A program made the translations under genes and the position numbers. DNA of 64,000 nt. Origin: JACVRW01 sp038323835. GTDB lineage: Bacteria; Actinomycetota; Thermoleophilia; Solirubrobacterales; Thermoleophilaceae. The notes under the pieces are model-generated. The model searched no databases. It saw nothing but the letters and a program-made list of their open reading frames with translations, and was not told where the DNA came from. This document shows positions 32,047-40,760 of this stretch, in pieces. Each line of letters begins with the position of its first letter. Position 1 is the first letter of the stretch. Where the stretch lies: NCBI GenBank assembly GCA_038323835.1, contig JBBQHI010000014.1, positions 13,477 through 77,476 of the forward strand, read 5' to 3'.

Positions 32047-34290
32047 CTAGGCGCGGCTCGGCTCGGGCTCCGGCTCGTGCCCGAACTTCGGGAGCCAGTC
32101 CAGCCTCTCCGGCAGGTACCAGTTCCAGTCGCCGAGCAACTTCATCGTCGCCGGAAGCAGGACTCCGCGGACCAGGGTCGCGTCGAGCAGGACGGCCACC
32201 CCCAGGCCCACGCCGAACTGCTTCATGTCTATGAACGAGAGCGTGGCGAAGATCGAGAACACTCCGACCATCACCAGCGCCGCCGCGCTCACCACACCCG
32301 CCGTCGACTTGATCCCGTGGGCCACGGCGTCATCTGTCGACTCGCCGCGATCCACCGCCTCGCGGATCCGGCTCAGGATGAACACGTGGTAGTCCATCGA
32401 GAGCCCGAACAGGATCACGAACAGCATGATCGGGAACCAGGCGGTGATCGCTCCTGTGGACCTGAAGTTCAGGGCGTCCTCGAAGTGACCGTCCTGGAAC
32501 ACCCAGGTCACGACCCCGAGCGCCGCGCTCACCGACAGCAGGTTGAGCACGATCGCCTTGATCGGGATCACGATCGAGCGGAACGTGACCAGCAGGAGCA
32601 GGAACGCCATCAGCAGGACGAACCCGAGCACGTACCAGATGTGCGAGCTCATCTGCGTGTTGAAGTCCAGCGATCCGGCACTGAAGCCGGACACGCCGAG
32701 CACCCTTGCGCTCTGGATGCCGGCCGTCTCCTCGGGCACCACGTTGGTGCGCAGCTCCTTCACCGCGTCGAGTGAGGTGTCGTCGGTGCCCGTGCCGGCC
32801 ACCGGGACGTGCACGATGCCGACCCGCCCGTCGGGGCTGAGCTCGGACGTGACGGGCTCGCCGAACTGATCCGAGTCCTTCGCCACCTGGCGCACCTTCT
32901 GCGTCACGTTGCTGAGCTCGGAGGGGGACACGTGCTTGCCCTGCATCACGATGTCCGCGGTGAACTGCTCACCGGGGAAGGCGGCCTGCATGCGGTCGTA
33001 GGTCTGCATCACGGCCAGGCTGCGGGGCAGCCCGTCCACGCCGGAGTCCGCGGTGTGGATGTGAGCCAGCGGGATGGCCAGCACCACCAGCACCGAGGTG
33101 GCGGTGATCACGGACACGAGCGGGCGCCTCAGCACCCGGTCGAGGATCCACGCCCACGCGCGGGCCTCGCCCGTGCGCTTCTCCGGCTTCATGAAGGGCA
33201 CGCGGCCCTTGTTCACCCGGTCGCCGAGCTTCGACAGAATCGCCGGCAGGACCGTGAGGGAACCGAGCACGGCCACCGCCACCACGAGGATCGTGCCCGT
33301 GGCGAACGAGCTGAACGTGGCCGCTCCACCGAAGTACATCCCGGCCATGGCGATCATCACCGTCAGGCCGGAGATGAGCACCGCGCGCCCCGAGGTGGCC
33401 GAGGCCGCGGCCAGAGCCGCCTTCTCGGACCGCCCGGCGGCCCGCTCCTCGCGCTCACGGCGGAGGTAGAACATCGAGTAGTCCACGCCCACCGCGAGGC
33501 CGATCAGCAGGACCACGGATGAGATCGCCTGGTCCACGGGCCAGATCTGGCTCAGGGGCCCGATCAGGCCGATGGCCGCAGCCACAGCCGTGATCGCCAA
33601 GACCAGCGGCACGAACGCCGCCAGCAGGGCGCCGAACGCGAGGACCAGGATGATCAGCGTGATCGGCAGGGACGTGATCTCGGCCTTCTTGAAGTCGTCC
33701 TCGAAGGCCTTGTTGATCGCCTTGTCCGCGCTCGCGTCGCCGAACTCCTCGGTCCGGAGCCCGGTGTGCGCCCGCTGGGAAGCCTTCACGGCGGCCAGCG
33801 GTCCCTCCACGAGCTTCTCCGACTTGTCGCTGCCACCCGGAATGCCGAACGTCACGAGCGCGGAGCGCCCGTCGGGGGAGAGCTGTCCCTCGTTGCCCTT
33901 CGCGTACGGGCTCTCGATGTCCTTGACGCCCTTCTGGGCGCCGACGCGGTGCATGACGTCAGCCACGGCGGCCCGGAAGGCCGGGTCGTCTTGCCTCGCG
34001 TTTTGGGTGGTCCGGTGCTCGCCCGGCCGACGCCCGGGCTGCGCTCCTCCCTGTTTGCTCTGAACGAGGACCGATTCCGTGGCCTCGTCGGGAAATGCCT
34101 TGGCCGTGATCTTGTCGAGCCGGCCCGACTCTCCCACGCCGGACTGGTCGTCCGTGAGCGTGTTGGTGCCGAACGACCCGCCGACCACCACGGCGAGAAC
34201 TACGAACGCGAGCCATCCGATGATGGCCTTCTTCCGGTGCTGGGTGCTCCAGCGACCGGCGCGCGCGGCCAGGTTTCGCTTCTCGTTCAC
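32047..34290 (-). CDS. MMPL-family RND transporter with in-frame palindromic insertion
   Basis: The 747-residue MMPL-type transporter probably exports lipids or other hydrophobic molecules across the inner membrane. It has an N-terminal TM segment (KKAIIGWLAFVVLAVVV), an extracytoplasmic domain, a TM block near 200-360 containing GVDYSMFYLRR, a second soluble domain, and a second TM block with GLSMDYHVFILSRIRE. The two DYxxF/DYHVF motifs are the usual proton-relay sites. AAAGGAGG lies four bases before the GTG at 34290, which decides the start. Residues about 80-95 (GGAQPGRRPGEHRTTQ) are encoded by a 48-bp dispersed element, between VLVQSKQ and NARQDDPAFRAAV, in the first soluble loop. Confidence 0.9.
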   Translation of the reverse strand: MNEKRNLAARAGRWSTQHRKKAIIGWLAFVVLAVVVGGSFGTNTLTDDQSGVGESGRLDKITAKAFPDEATESVLVQSKQGGAQPGRRPGEHRTTQNARQDDPAFRAAVADVMHRVGAQKGVKDIESPYAKGNEGQLSPDGRSALVTFGIPGGSDKSEKLVEGPLAAVKASQRAHTGLRTEEFGDASADKAINKAFEDDFKKAEITSLPITLIILVLAFGALLAAFVPLVLAITAVAAAIGLIGPLSQIWPVDQAISSVVLLIGLAVGVDYSMFYLRREREERAAGRSEKAALAAASATSGRAVLISGLTVMIAMAGMYFGGAATFSSFATGTILVVAVAVLGSLTVLPAILSKLGDRVNKGRVPFMKPEKRTGEARAWAWILDRVLRRPLVSVITATSVLVVLAIPLAHIHTADSGVDGLPRSLAVMQTYDRMQAAFPGEQFTADIVMQGKHVSPSELSNVTQKVRQVAKDSDQFGEPVTSELSPDGRVGIVHVPVAGTGTDDTSLDAVKELRTNVVPEETAGIQSARVLGVSGFSAGSLDFNTQMSSHIWYVLGFVLLMAFLLLLVTFRSIVIPIKAIVLNLLSVSAALGVVTWVFQDGHFEDALNFRSTGAITAWFPIMLFVILFGLSMDYHVFILSRIREAVDRGESTDDAVAHGIKSTAGVVSAAALVMVGVFSIFATLSFIDMKQFGVGLGVAVLLDATLVRGVLLPATMKLLGDWNWYLPERLDWLPKFGHEPEPEPSRA
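34005..34052 (-). repeat. 48-bp palindromic element inside the MMPL coding sequence
   Basis: On the minus strand this reads left half AGGGAGGAGCGCAGCCCG, a short loop, and right half CGGGCGAGCACCGGACCAC, the same as the intergenic copies. At exactly 48 bases it keeps the reading frame and adds 16 codons to the MMPL gene. Confidence 0.88.
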
Positions 34291-34319
34291 CGGTCCTCCT
34301 TTCGGGTCGATTGGCATAC

Positions 34320-34334
34320 GAGCAGTGTCTGCTC
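34320..34334. promoter_or_regulatory. Small dyad upstream of the MMPL gene
   Basis: GAGCAG and CTGCTC flank TGT, about 30 bp upstream of the MMPL start. It may be an operator. No regulator gene is adjacent. Confidence 0.35.
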
Positions 34335-34468
34335 AGGGGGCCGCGCTTCAAATGGGGCTGGTACGAGAGCCGGGGTGCGGATAACCGAACGGGGGAAAAG
34401 CAGTCGGTGCGCACCCGGCCAGCCGGGTGCTGCCGCAACGCCACCCGTGATCGGGTTAGGATCCGCCC

Positions 34469-36835
34469 GTGCGTCCGCCCCGCACCCGCCGCTTCGCCTT
34501 CCTCGTGCCCGTCTGCCTGGCCGTGGTCACCGCCGTGCTGGCCGTGGCCGCGCCCGCCATGGCCTTCCGGCCCGTCATCCAGGCACACCGCGGCGGCTCG
34601 ATCCAGTTCGGCACTCCCACCTACCCGGAGAACACCCTCCCGGCGTTCCGCGCGTCCGCGTTCCGGCGCTTCGTGCTCGAGCTGGACGTGAAGCTCACCA
34701 AGGACCTCGTGCCGGTGGTGATCCACGACGCGACGCTCGACCGCACCACCCCGTGCACCGGTCTGGTGAACGCCCGCACCTACGCCGAGCTGCGCAGGGA
34801 CTGCCAGTCGGACATCCTGGGCAGCGAGGGCAACTTCGTGCAGCTCGCGCTGAACGACCGGCGCCGCGCGCCGATCCCCAAGCTGAGCGATGTTCTCGCG
34901 CTGGCGAACTTCACGGGTGCGCGCGTGAGCGCGGAGATCAAGAACCAGCCCACGGATCCCGACTTCAACCAGCCCCCCGACTTCGCCGACCGGGTTCTGA
35001 ATGCCATCAAGCAGTCGGGCTTCCCGCCGTCGCGGCTGATCATCCAGTCCTTCTGGTTCCCCAACCTCGACCGGGCCCACGTGCTGATGCCCGACGCCGA
35101 GACCAGCAACCTGGCCCTCGGTGCCGGCAGCCCCGCCTACGTCGACGGACGCCACGACGACTGGATCTCGGCGCAGTGGCCGGCCGCCGCCTCGACCATC
35201 TCGGACGCGCACGCCCGCGGGCTACGGGTGGTGCCGTACACGATCGACAAGCGCGACGACATCGCCAACGCGGTGAACGCCGGCGTGGACGAGCTGATCA
35301 CCAACGACCCGCTCCTCGCCCGCCGGACCGAGACCGAGCTGGAGCCGAAGGCGCCGCCGATCCCGCCGCCGCCGAGCCCCTCGGCCTGCCGCGCCGCCCG
35401 CGCGCACCGCAGCCTCGCCACGATCGAGGCCGACGGCTCCCACCGCCACGGCCTGCGCGTGTTCGCGATGCAGCTGAAGCAGGAGCCCCGCCACGTTCAG
35501 ACCTACGCGACCTTCCGCACCAAGATCGAGTGCATGATCCGCGAGCGCGTGCTCCCGCGGCTCGCGCACCACGCCCCGAACGTGGTGGCCTTCAACGAGG
35601 ACGTGGGGCTGCTCACGCTCGGCACCGGCTCGCGCGGCGCGAAGGGCCGCGCCATCGCCGAGGACCCGGAGTCGGTGTGCCCCGGCGCCGTGTTCCCGTG
35701 CGCCACGGTGTCCACGCTGCTCGCGATCAGAGACGCCTACTCCTCCGACATCGCCGCGTACAAGTCGCGCTTTCCCGACCTGCCCTTCTTCGGCAGCGTG
35801 TTCACGGGCGGCACGGACACGTTCGCCCGCGGGTGGATGCAGGTGTTCTCGGATATGGCCAGGCGCTACGGCGTGTACATCCTCGGCTCGAACGACCAGG
35901 CGCCCTTCCGCGAGTCCGTGGACCCGGCCGAGATTCAGCAGTTCCACGACCCCGACCTCCCCGTCCCCGGCTCGGTGTTCGTGGCCACCGGGCCGAAGGC
36001 CTACAACCAGGCCTTCATGTGGGGCCCGCGCGACGTTCGCAGCGAGGGGCCGCGCGTCCTCCGGAACGTGGTGCTGCAGAACAAGAAGGTGCCGCTCACC
36101 GACATCGAGCAGGTGATCGAGGTGGCGAACGGTCCGAGCACCGGGCCGGATGCGGTGGAGAACGTGCGGCCCTACCGCGTGCCCGGCACCAGGGCTCGCA
36201 TCGGCTTCGCCACCAGCCTTCCGGCGTTCATCTACGGTGACCCGCCGGCCGGGGTGGACCCGTGCTCGGACACGAGCAAGTACTACATGCGCTGTCTGGA
36301 CAAGCTGGGCGCGAACGTGGTGATGCAGGACGAGGCCAACCCGGGCCCGTGGGTCACGCAGCCGACCTTCTGGCAGCCGCTCGACTGGATGCGCTCCACC
36401 TGGCGCGCCGTGTCCGACCCCACCGTTCACTTCGACTACAACGTGACCCCGCACCTCGTCGGCCATCTCGGCGACCTGGTGTTCGACGGGCAGACGGCCA
36501 TCACCCAGCGCGGCCTGCACGGCCGGGGCTGCAACTACGTGGGCGACTCCCACCTGATGCCCGAGGCGCCCGAGAGCGACGCGGCCTCACTTGCCCCCTA
36601 CGCGGGACCCAAGCGAGAGTTCCTGGCCCTCGCCCCCTGGGTCACCCCTGACGCCCCGCGCGCGACGCTGAGGGCCACGCAGGACAAGCTGGCGCCGGCC
36701 TCGGGCGACAGGCTCGAGAACGACTACGTGGAGACCGCGATCGCGGCCGACCTGCCCTTCCCGCCCGACCCGTGGCGGCGCAACTGCATCTCCGGGCCGC
36801 ACCGCAGTCACCACGGCTGGCCCTGGCGCGGCTAG
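34469..36835 (+). CDS. Secreted fusion: glycerophosphodiester phosphodiesterase + nitrilase-like region
   Basis: This exported protein of 788 residues has two parts. After a signal peptide (residues 1-31, ending APAMAF), residues 35-285 are a GDPD domain: IQAHRGGS with the catalytic His, YPENTLPAF, ELDVKLTKDLVPVVIHDATLDRTT, AEIKNQ and VDELITNDP. GDPDs hydrolyse glycerophosphodiesters. A Pro-rich linker (PPIPPPPSPS) leads to residues 310-788, which resemble a carbon-nitrogen hydrolase fold: LRVFAMQLKQE, NVVAFNEDVGLL (candidate Glu) and YYMRCLDKLGANVVM (candidate Cys). The second assignment is tentative. GTG at 34469 has AGGA upstream. The 3' end overlaps the convergent acyltransferase by 4 bp. 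Confidence 0.8.
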   Translation: MRPPRTRRFAFLVPVCLAVVTAVLAVAAPAMAFRPVIQAHRGGSIQFGTPTYPENTLPAFRASAFRRFVLELDVKLTKDLVPVVIHDATLDRTTPCTGLVNARTYAELRRDCQSDILGSEGNFVQLALNDRRRAPIPKLSDVLALANFTGARVSAEIKNQPTDPDFNQPPDFADRVLNAIKQSGFPPSRLIIQSFWFPNLDRAHVLMPDAETSNLALGAGSPAYVDGRHDDWISAQWPAAASTISDAHARGLRVVPYTIDKRDDIANAVNAGVDELITNDPLLARRTETELEPKAPPIPPPPSPSACRAARAHRSLATIEADGSHRHGLRVFAMQLKQEPRHVQTYATFRTKIECMIRERVLPRLAHHAPNVVAFNEDVGLLTLGTGSRGAKGRAIAEDPESVCPGAVFPCATVSTLLAIRDAYSSDIAAYKSRFPDLPFFGSVFTGGTDTFARGWMQVFSDMARRYGVYILGSNDQAPFRESVDPAEIQQFHDPDLPVPGSVFVATGPKAYNQAFMWGPRDVRSEGPRVLRNVVLQNKKVPLTDIEQVIEVANGPSTGPDAVENVRPYRVPGTRARIGFATSLPAFIYGDPPAGVDPCSDTSKYYMRCLDKLGANVVMQDEANPGPWVTQPTFWQPLDWMRSTWRAVSDPTVHFDYNVTPHLVGHLGDLVFDGQTAITQRGLHGRGCNYVGDSHLMPEAPESDAASLAPYAGPKREFLALAPWVTPDAPRATLRATQDKLAPASGDRLENDYVETAIAADLPFPPDPWRRNCISGPHRSHHGWPWRG

Positions 36836-37518
36836 CTGAAGCGCATCCGGCTCGGCGTCTCGCGCATGCGGATCAGCCGCGCGGGCACGCCCCCCACCAC
36901 GGCGTTCGCCGGCACGTCGTGGGTCACCACCGCGTTGGTGCCGATCACGGCGTTGTCGCCCACGGTCACTCCGCGAAGGATGCACGCGCCGTACCCGATC
37001 CACACGTTGTGGCCCACGCGCACGTCGCGCTTGTAGATGCCCTGGAGCCGGATCGGCCGGTCCACCTCGACCATCCCGTGGTCGAAGTCGATCATCATCA
37101 CCCGGTCCGCGATCACGCACTCGCGGCCGATCGAGACGTGCTGGAAGGAGGAGATCGTGCAGTCCTGGCCCATCACCGTCTTGGCCCCGATCGAGATCGT
37201 GCCCTCGTGGGCGCGCAGCTTGCAGCCGTGGCCGATCCAGGACCAGCGGCCCAGCTCGAGCGTCGCGCGCGGGGACACCTCCAGGGTGCAGCCCGGCCCG
37301 ATGAAGGCCACGCCGTCCACCCTGAGCCGGCGTCCCAGCTGCAGCCGCTTGCGCGCAAGCCGGACCAGGAGCCGCCCGTACTTGAGGTTGAGCATTCCGT
37401 GGCTGCGCATGAAGCGCAGCAGCTCCATCGGACCCCCTTGCAGCGGCAGCGGCGGTCCGCGAAGCTCCGCGGGCAGCTCCGGTGACGGCGCGGCGATTGG
37501 CTCCGTGGCGCCCTCCAT
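36832..37518 (-). CDS. Hexapeptide-repeat (left-handed beta-helix) acyltransferase
   Basis: Residues about 70-215 carry imperfect hexapeptide repeats (RWSWIGHGC, ISIGAKTVMGQDC, VSIGRECVIADRV, VRVGHNVWIGYGACILRGVTVGDNAVIGTNAVV). They end with the DVPANAVVGGVPARLIR signature of the serine O-acetyltransferase/maltose acetyltransferase group. The acceptor is unknown; a polysaccharide or glycan is likely. The ATG at 37518 gives 228 residues; a second ATG at 37428 would also leave a complete domain. It is divergent from the receiver gene at 37589. Confidence 0.85.
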   Translation of the reverse strand: MEGATEPIAAPSPELPAELRGPPLPLQGGPMELLRFMRSHGMLNLKYGRLLVRLARKRLQLGRRLRVDGVAFIGPGCTLEVSPRATLELGRWSWIGHGCKLRAHEGTISIGAKTVMGQDCTISSFQHVSIGRECVIADRVMMIDFDHGMVEVDRPIRLQGIYKRDVRVGHNVWIGYGACILRGVTVGDNAVIGTNAVVTHDVPANAVVGGVPARLIRMRETPSRMRFS

Positions 37519-37588
37519 GCGAGTGCCTGATGATAGGTGCGGGTATCCGTATTGGCGGCGGGCCCCCGAGCAACGAGAATCACTTTTC

Positions 37589-37942
37589 ATGGCAACGACC
37601 GTCGTCATCGTGGACGATCACCCGGGATTCCGGGCGAGCGCGCGGATGCTTCTCGACGCCGAGGGCTACGAGGTGGTGGGGGAGGCAGAGAACGGCGTGG
37701 CGGGCCTGACGGTGGTGGCCGAGCTCGACCCGGACGTGGTGCTGCTGGACATCCAGCTGCCGGACATGGACGGCTTCCAGGTGGCCACGCGACTGGCCGA
37801 CGCCGGTACACGTGGAGCGATCGTGCTCGTGTCCAGCCGCGCCCGGGAGGATCTCCGGGCACTGGTGGAGGGCAGCGCGGCCCGCGGATTCATCCCCAAG
37901 TCCGAGCTCTCCGGCGATGCCCTGGAGGCGGTCATCGCGTGA
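37589..37942 (+). CDS. Stand-alone receiver-domain response regulator
   Basis: The 117-residue protein is a receiver domain only: VVIVDDHPGFRASARMLL, the phospho-Asp in DVVLLDIQLPDMDG near residue 53, and the Lys in GFIPKSEL. No output domain is present. Its stop overlaps the histidine kinase start by 4 bp (GTGA). It may be a phosphate sink or a shuttle for the adjacent kinase, competing with the LuxR-type regulator encoded at 39675. Confidence 0.9.
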   Translation: MATTVVIVDDHPGFRASARMLLDAEGYEVVGEAENGVAGLTVVAELDPDVVLLDIQLPDMDGFQVATRLADAGTRGAIVLVSSRAREDLRALVEGSAARGFIPKSELSGDALEAVIA

Positions 37943-39681
37943 TCGGGCTTCGCCGTGCCCTCTGGGCCCTTGGCGTGGCGGGCTTCATCGCAGGCGCGGT
38001 GCCACTTGTCCTGGCGCTCTCCGCCCCCGACGAAATCAACGATCCGGCGCTCACCGCGGTGTTCGGGCCGCTCATCGGCTGGTCGTTCATCGGCACCGGC
38101 CTGTTTGCCTGGTACCGCCGCCCCGAGAACAACTTCGGGGCGCTCATGGCCGCCGTCGGTTTCACCTGGTGCGTGTCGGGCCTGAGCGTGGACCGCCACT
38201 CCGCGGTCTTCATCGTCGGCTACCTCGTGAACTCGCTCCCCTTCGCGCTCCTGTTCCACATGCTGATGGCCTTTCCCACGGGACGGCTGGAAGGCCGCCT
38301 GCCCCGGGCGCTGGCGGTGCTGGGCTACTTCCTCACCACCGTCCTGTGGTGGACGATCGTGCTCTTCTACGACACGACCCGCGACGACTGGGCGAGCAAT
38401 CCGCTGCTCGCCTTCGATCGCCAGTCGGTGGCCGACACGCTGCTGTCGATCCAGTCCCTGCTCGCCATCGTCGCGGTGCTGGGGGTGCTCACGGTGCTCT
38501 GGCGCCAGTGGACCCCCAGCTCGCGGTCGCAGCGCCAGGTTCTGGCGCCGGTGTACGGGGCCGCCGCTCTGCTCGCCTCCCTCCTGCTCCTCTCGCTGGT
38601 CGGCGACGTGACCCCGATGCCGGACGGGGTGGAGACGGCGATCGACGTGGCCGGCCTCGTGAGCCTCGTGCTCGTTCCGTTCGCCTTCCTCGGCGGGCTG
38701 CTCCGGATGCGGTTGACCCGTGCCGGCGCGGTGTCGGAGCTGGTGGCCCGGCTGTCCGAGGGCTCCGACCGCCGGCGCGGGCTGCGCGACGCCCTGGCCG
38801 CCGCTCTCGGCGATCCGGGCCTGACGCTGGCCTATTGGATTCCCGCCCGCGGGGAGTACGTGAGCGCTTCGGGGCATCCGATGGAGCTCCCCGAGCCCGG
38901 CTCGGATCGCGTGGCCACGATCGTGGACGATCACGGCTCGCCGGTGGCGGCGATCGTGCACGACGCGTCGCTGGAGGGCGAGCGCGAGCTGATCGACGTG
39001 GTGGGCGCCGCGGCCAGCATGACGCTGGAGAACGAGCGCCTGAGCGCGGAGCTCCACGCGAAGATCGAGGAGCTGAACGAGCAGCGCCGCCGGGGGGTGG
39101 TGGCCGCGCTGGACGAGCGCCGCCGGCTCGAGCGCAACCTTCATGACGGCGCGCAGCAGCGGCTGGTGTCGATGGCGCTGAAGCTGCGGCTGGCCCGCGG
39201 CCGGCTAGGCGATCCGGAGGAGGCGGACCGGCTGCTGGCCGACGCCGCCCGGGAGCTCGACTCCGCGCTGGAGGAGCTGCGCGAGCTGGCGAGGGGAATC
39301 CACCCCGCCGTGCTCAGCGCGCGCGGCCTCGGCGCGGCGCTGCAGGCGCTCGCCGGCCGCTCCCCGGTGCCGGTCGAGGTGGAGGCCGCTCCCGAGGAAC
39401 GGCTGCCTGAGGCGGTGGAGCTTGCGGCCTACTTCGTGGTGGCCGAGGCCCTGACCAACGTGGCCAAGTACTCGTCGGCCACCAGGGCACTCGTGCGCGC
39501 CGTGCGCGACGATGGCCACGTCCTGGTCGAGGTATCGGACGACGGAGTGGGCGGCGCCGACCCCTCCCTGGGGTCCGGCCTCAACGGCCTGGCCGACCGT
39601 CTCTACGCGGTGGGCGGCCGGCTCGAGGTGATGGGCGGCCGTGGCGGCGGCACCGTGGTGAGGGCCGACATCCCATGCTGA
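37939..39681 (+). CDS. Membrane sensor histidine kinase (HisKA_3/NarX type)
   Basis: The 580-residue kinase has an N-terminal membrane sensor of about seven TM segments (residues 8-255) with no large external domain. A GAF-like linker follows. The dimerisation/phospho-acceptor box is RRLERNLHDGAQQRLVSMALKLRLARG (His near residue 398), and the HATPase_c domain has VVAEALTNVAKYSSA, VEVSDDGVGGA and GSGLNGLADRL. It phosphorylates receivers after sensing a membrane or small-molecule signal that cannot be inferred. It overlaps genes on both sides, which fixes it in a three-gene signalling operon. Confidence 0.92.
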   Translation: MIGLRRALWALGVAGFIAGAVPLVLALSAPDEINDPALTAVFGPLIGWSFIGTGLFAWYRRPENNFGALMAAVGFTWCVSGLSVDRHSAVFIVGYLVNSLPFALLFHMLMAFPTGRLEGRLPRALAVLGYFLTTVLWWTIVLFYDTTRDDWASNPLLAFDRQSVADTLLSIQSLLAIVAVLGVLTVLWRQWTPSSRSQRQVLAPVYGAAALLASLLLLSLVGDVTPMPDGVETAIDVAGLVSLVLVPFAFLGGLLRMRLTRAGAVSELVARLSEGSDRRRGLRDALAAALGDPGLTLAYWIPARGEYVSASGHPMELPEPGSDRVATIVDDHGSPVAAIVHDASLEGERELIDVVGAAASMTLENERLSAELHAKIEELNEQRRRGVVAALDERRRLERNLHDGAQQRLVSMALKLRLARGRLGDPEEADRLLADAARELDSALEELRELARGIHPAVLSARGLGAALQALAGRSPVPVEVEAAPEERLPEAVELAAYFVVAEALTNVAKYSSATRALVRAVRDDGHVLVEVSDDGVGGADPSLGSGLNGLADRLYAVGGRLEVMGGRGGGTVVRADIPC

Positions 39682-40340
39682 ACGACGGCCCGCTGCGAGT
39701 GGTGGTGGCCGACGACTCGGTGCTCCTGCGCGAGGGCATCGTGCGGCTGCTCGACGAGTCGGAGGACTTCGAGGTGGTGGCCCAGGCCGGCGACGCGGAC
39801 GACCTGCTGCGCAAGGTGGGCGCTCACCGCCCCGACGTGGCCGTGGTGGACATCCGCATGCCGCCCACGCACACCGACGACGGCCTGCGCGCCGCGCTCG
39901 AGATCCGGGCCAGCCACCCGGACACCGCCGTGCTCGTGCTCTCCCAATACGTGGAGGAGGGCTACGCGGTGGAGCTGGTGGGCGACTCCGCGGGCGGGGT
40001 CGGATACCTGCTGAAGGATCGCGTGGCCGACGTGGAGGTGTTCGTGGACGCCGTGAAGCGGGTGGCCGGGGGCGGCTCCGCCCTGGATCCGGAGGTGGTG
40101 TCCCAGCTGCTCGGGCGCGCACGCCGCGACGATCCGCTGGAGCACATCACCCCGCGTGAGCGCGAGGTGCTCGAGCTGATGGCCGAGGGCCGCTCCAACA
40201 ATGCGATCTCGGCGCAGCTCGTGGTCACCGAGCGCGCGGTGGAGAAGCACGTGACCAGCATCTTCGGAAAGCTCGGGCTTCCCCCCGCGCCGGAGGACCA
40301 CCGGCGCGTGCTCGCCGTACTCGAGTTCCTGAGGTCGTGA
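39675..40340 (+). CDS. LuxR-type response regulator, partner of the adjacent kinase
   Basis: The 221-residue regulator has a receiver (VVVADDSVLLREGIVRLLDE; phospho-Asp in VAVVDIRMPPTHTDDG near residue 56; Lys in GYLLKDRV) and a C-terminal LuxR helix-turn-helix (ITPREREVLELMAEGRSNNAI then RAVEKHVTSIFGKLGL). It overlaps the kinase gene by 7 bp. It is the likely DNA-binding output of the phosphorelay; target genes are not evident nearby. Confidence 0.92.
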   Translation: MLNDGPLRVVVADDSVLLREGIVRLLDESEDFEVVAQAGDADDLLRKVGAHRPDVAVVDIRMPPTHTDDGLRAALEIRASHPDTAVLVLSQYVEEGYAVELVGDSAGGVGYLLKDRVADVEVFVDAVKRVAGGGSALDPEVVSQLLGRARRDDPLEHITPREREVLELMAEGRSNNAISAQLVVTERAVEKHVTSIFGKLGLPPAPEDHRRVLAVLEFLRS

Positions 40341-40356
40341 GCGAGCGGGGGTGCGG

Positions 40357-40755
40357 TTAGCCGAATCCCTGGGCGCGCTTCAGCACCCGCCACCCGCCCG
40401 CGCGGTTGTTCGCGATGATCTGCCGGATCATCGTGGTGAAGGCCTTGGCGTTGATCGTCTCGCCCTCGTACACGGCCATCGTGCGGGCGGTCTTGTTGTC
40501 GTGGCCGGCGGTGATGATCTCGTCGGGGTCGGGGACGATCGCGCCGTCGTAGAGGAACACGTTCACGTGGTCCTTGGTGGCCAGCAGCGCGCACACGTTT
40601 CCCTCAAGCACGAAGTACGGCTGCCGCGTGCGCTTGATCGTCTCGGTCACCTCGGGGTCGGCGTCGTGCACCAGGGCGCGGACCTCGCGGCAGACGTCCT
40701 GCTGCCACTCGGGGAGGCCGGCGATGTAGGCGTCGACGCGAGGATCGCCGCCCAT
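40357..40755 (-). CDS. DUF1801-family protein
   Basis: The 132-residue small cytosolic protein fits the DUF1801 fold: IAGLPEWQQDVCREVRALVHDADPEVTETIKRTRQPYF at the start, then VCALLATKDHVNVFLYDGA. Function is unknown; structures of relatives resemble small ligand-binding folds. It lies 5 bp downstream of the S9 peptidase gene on the same strand, so they are probably co-transcribed. Confidence 0.8.
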   Translation of the reverse strand: MGGDPRVDAYIAGLPEWQQDVCREVRALVHDADPEVTETIKRTRQPYFVLEGNVCALLATKDHVNVFLYDGAIVPDPDEIITAGHDNKTARTMAVYEGETINAKAFTTMIRQIIANNRAGGWRVLKRAQGFG

Positions 40756-40760
40756 CGGGG

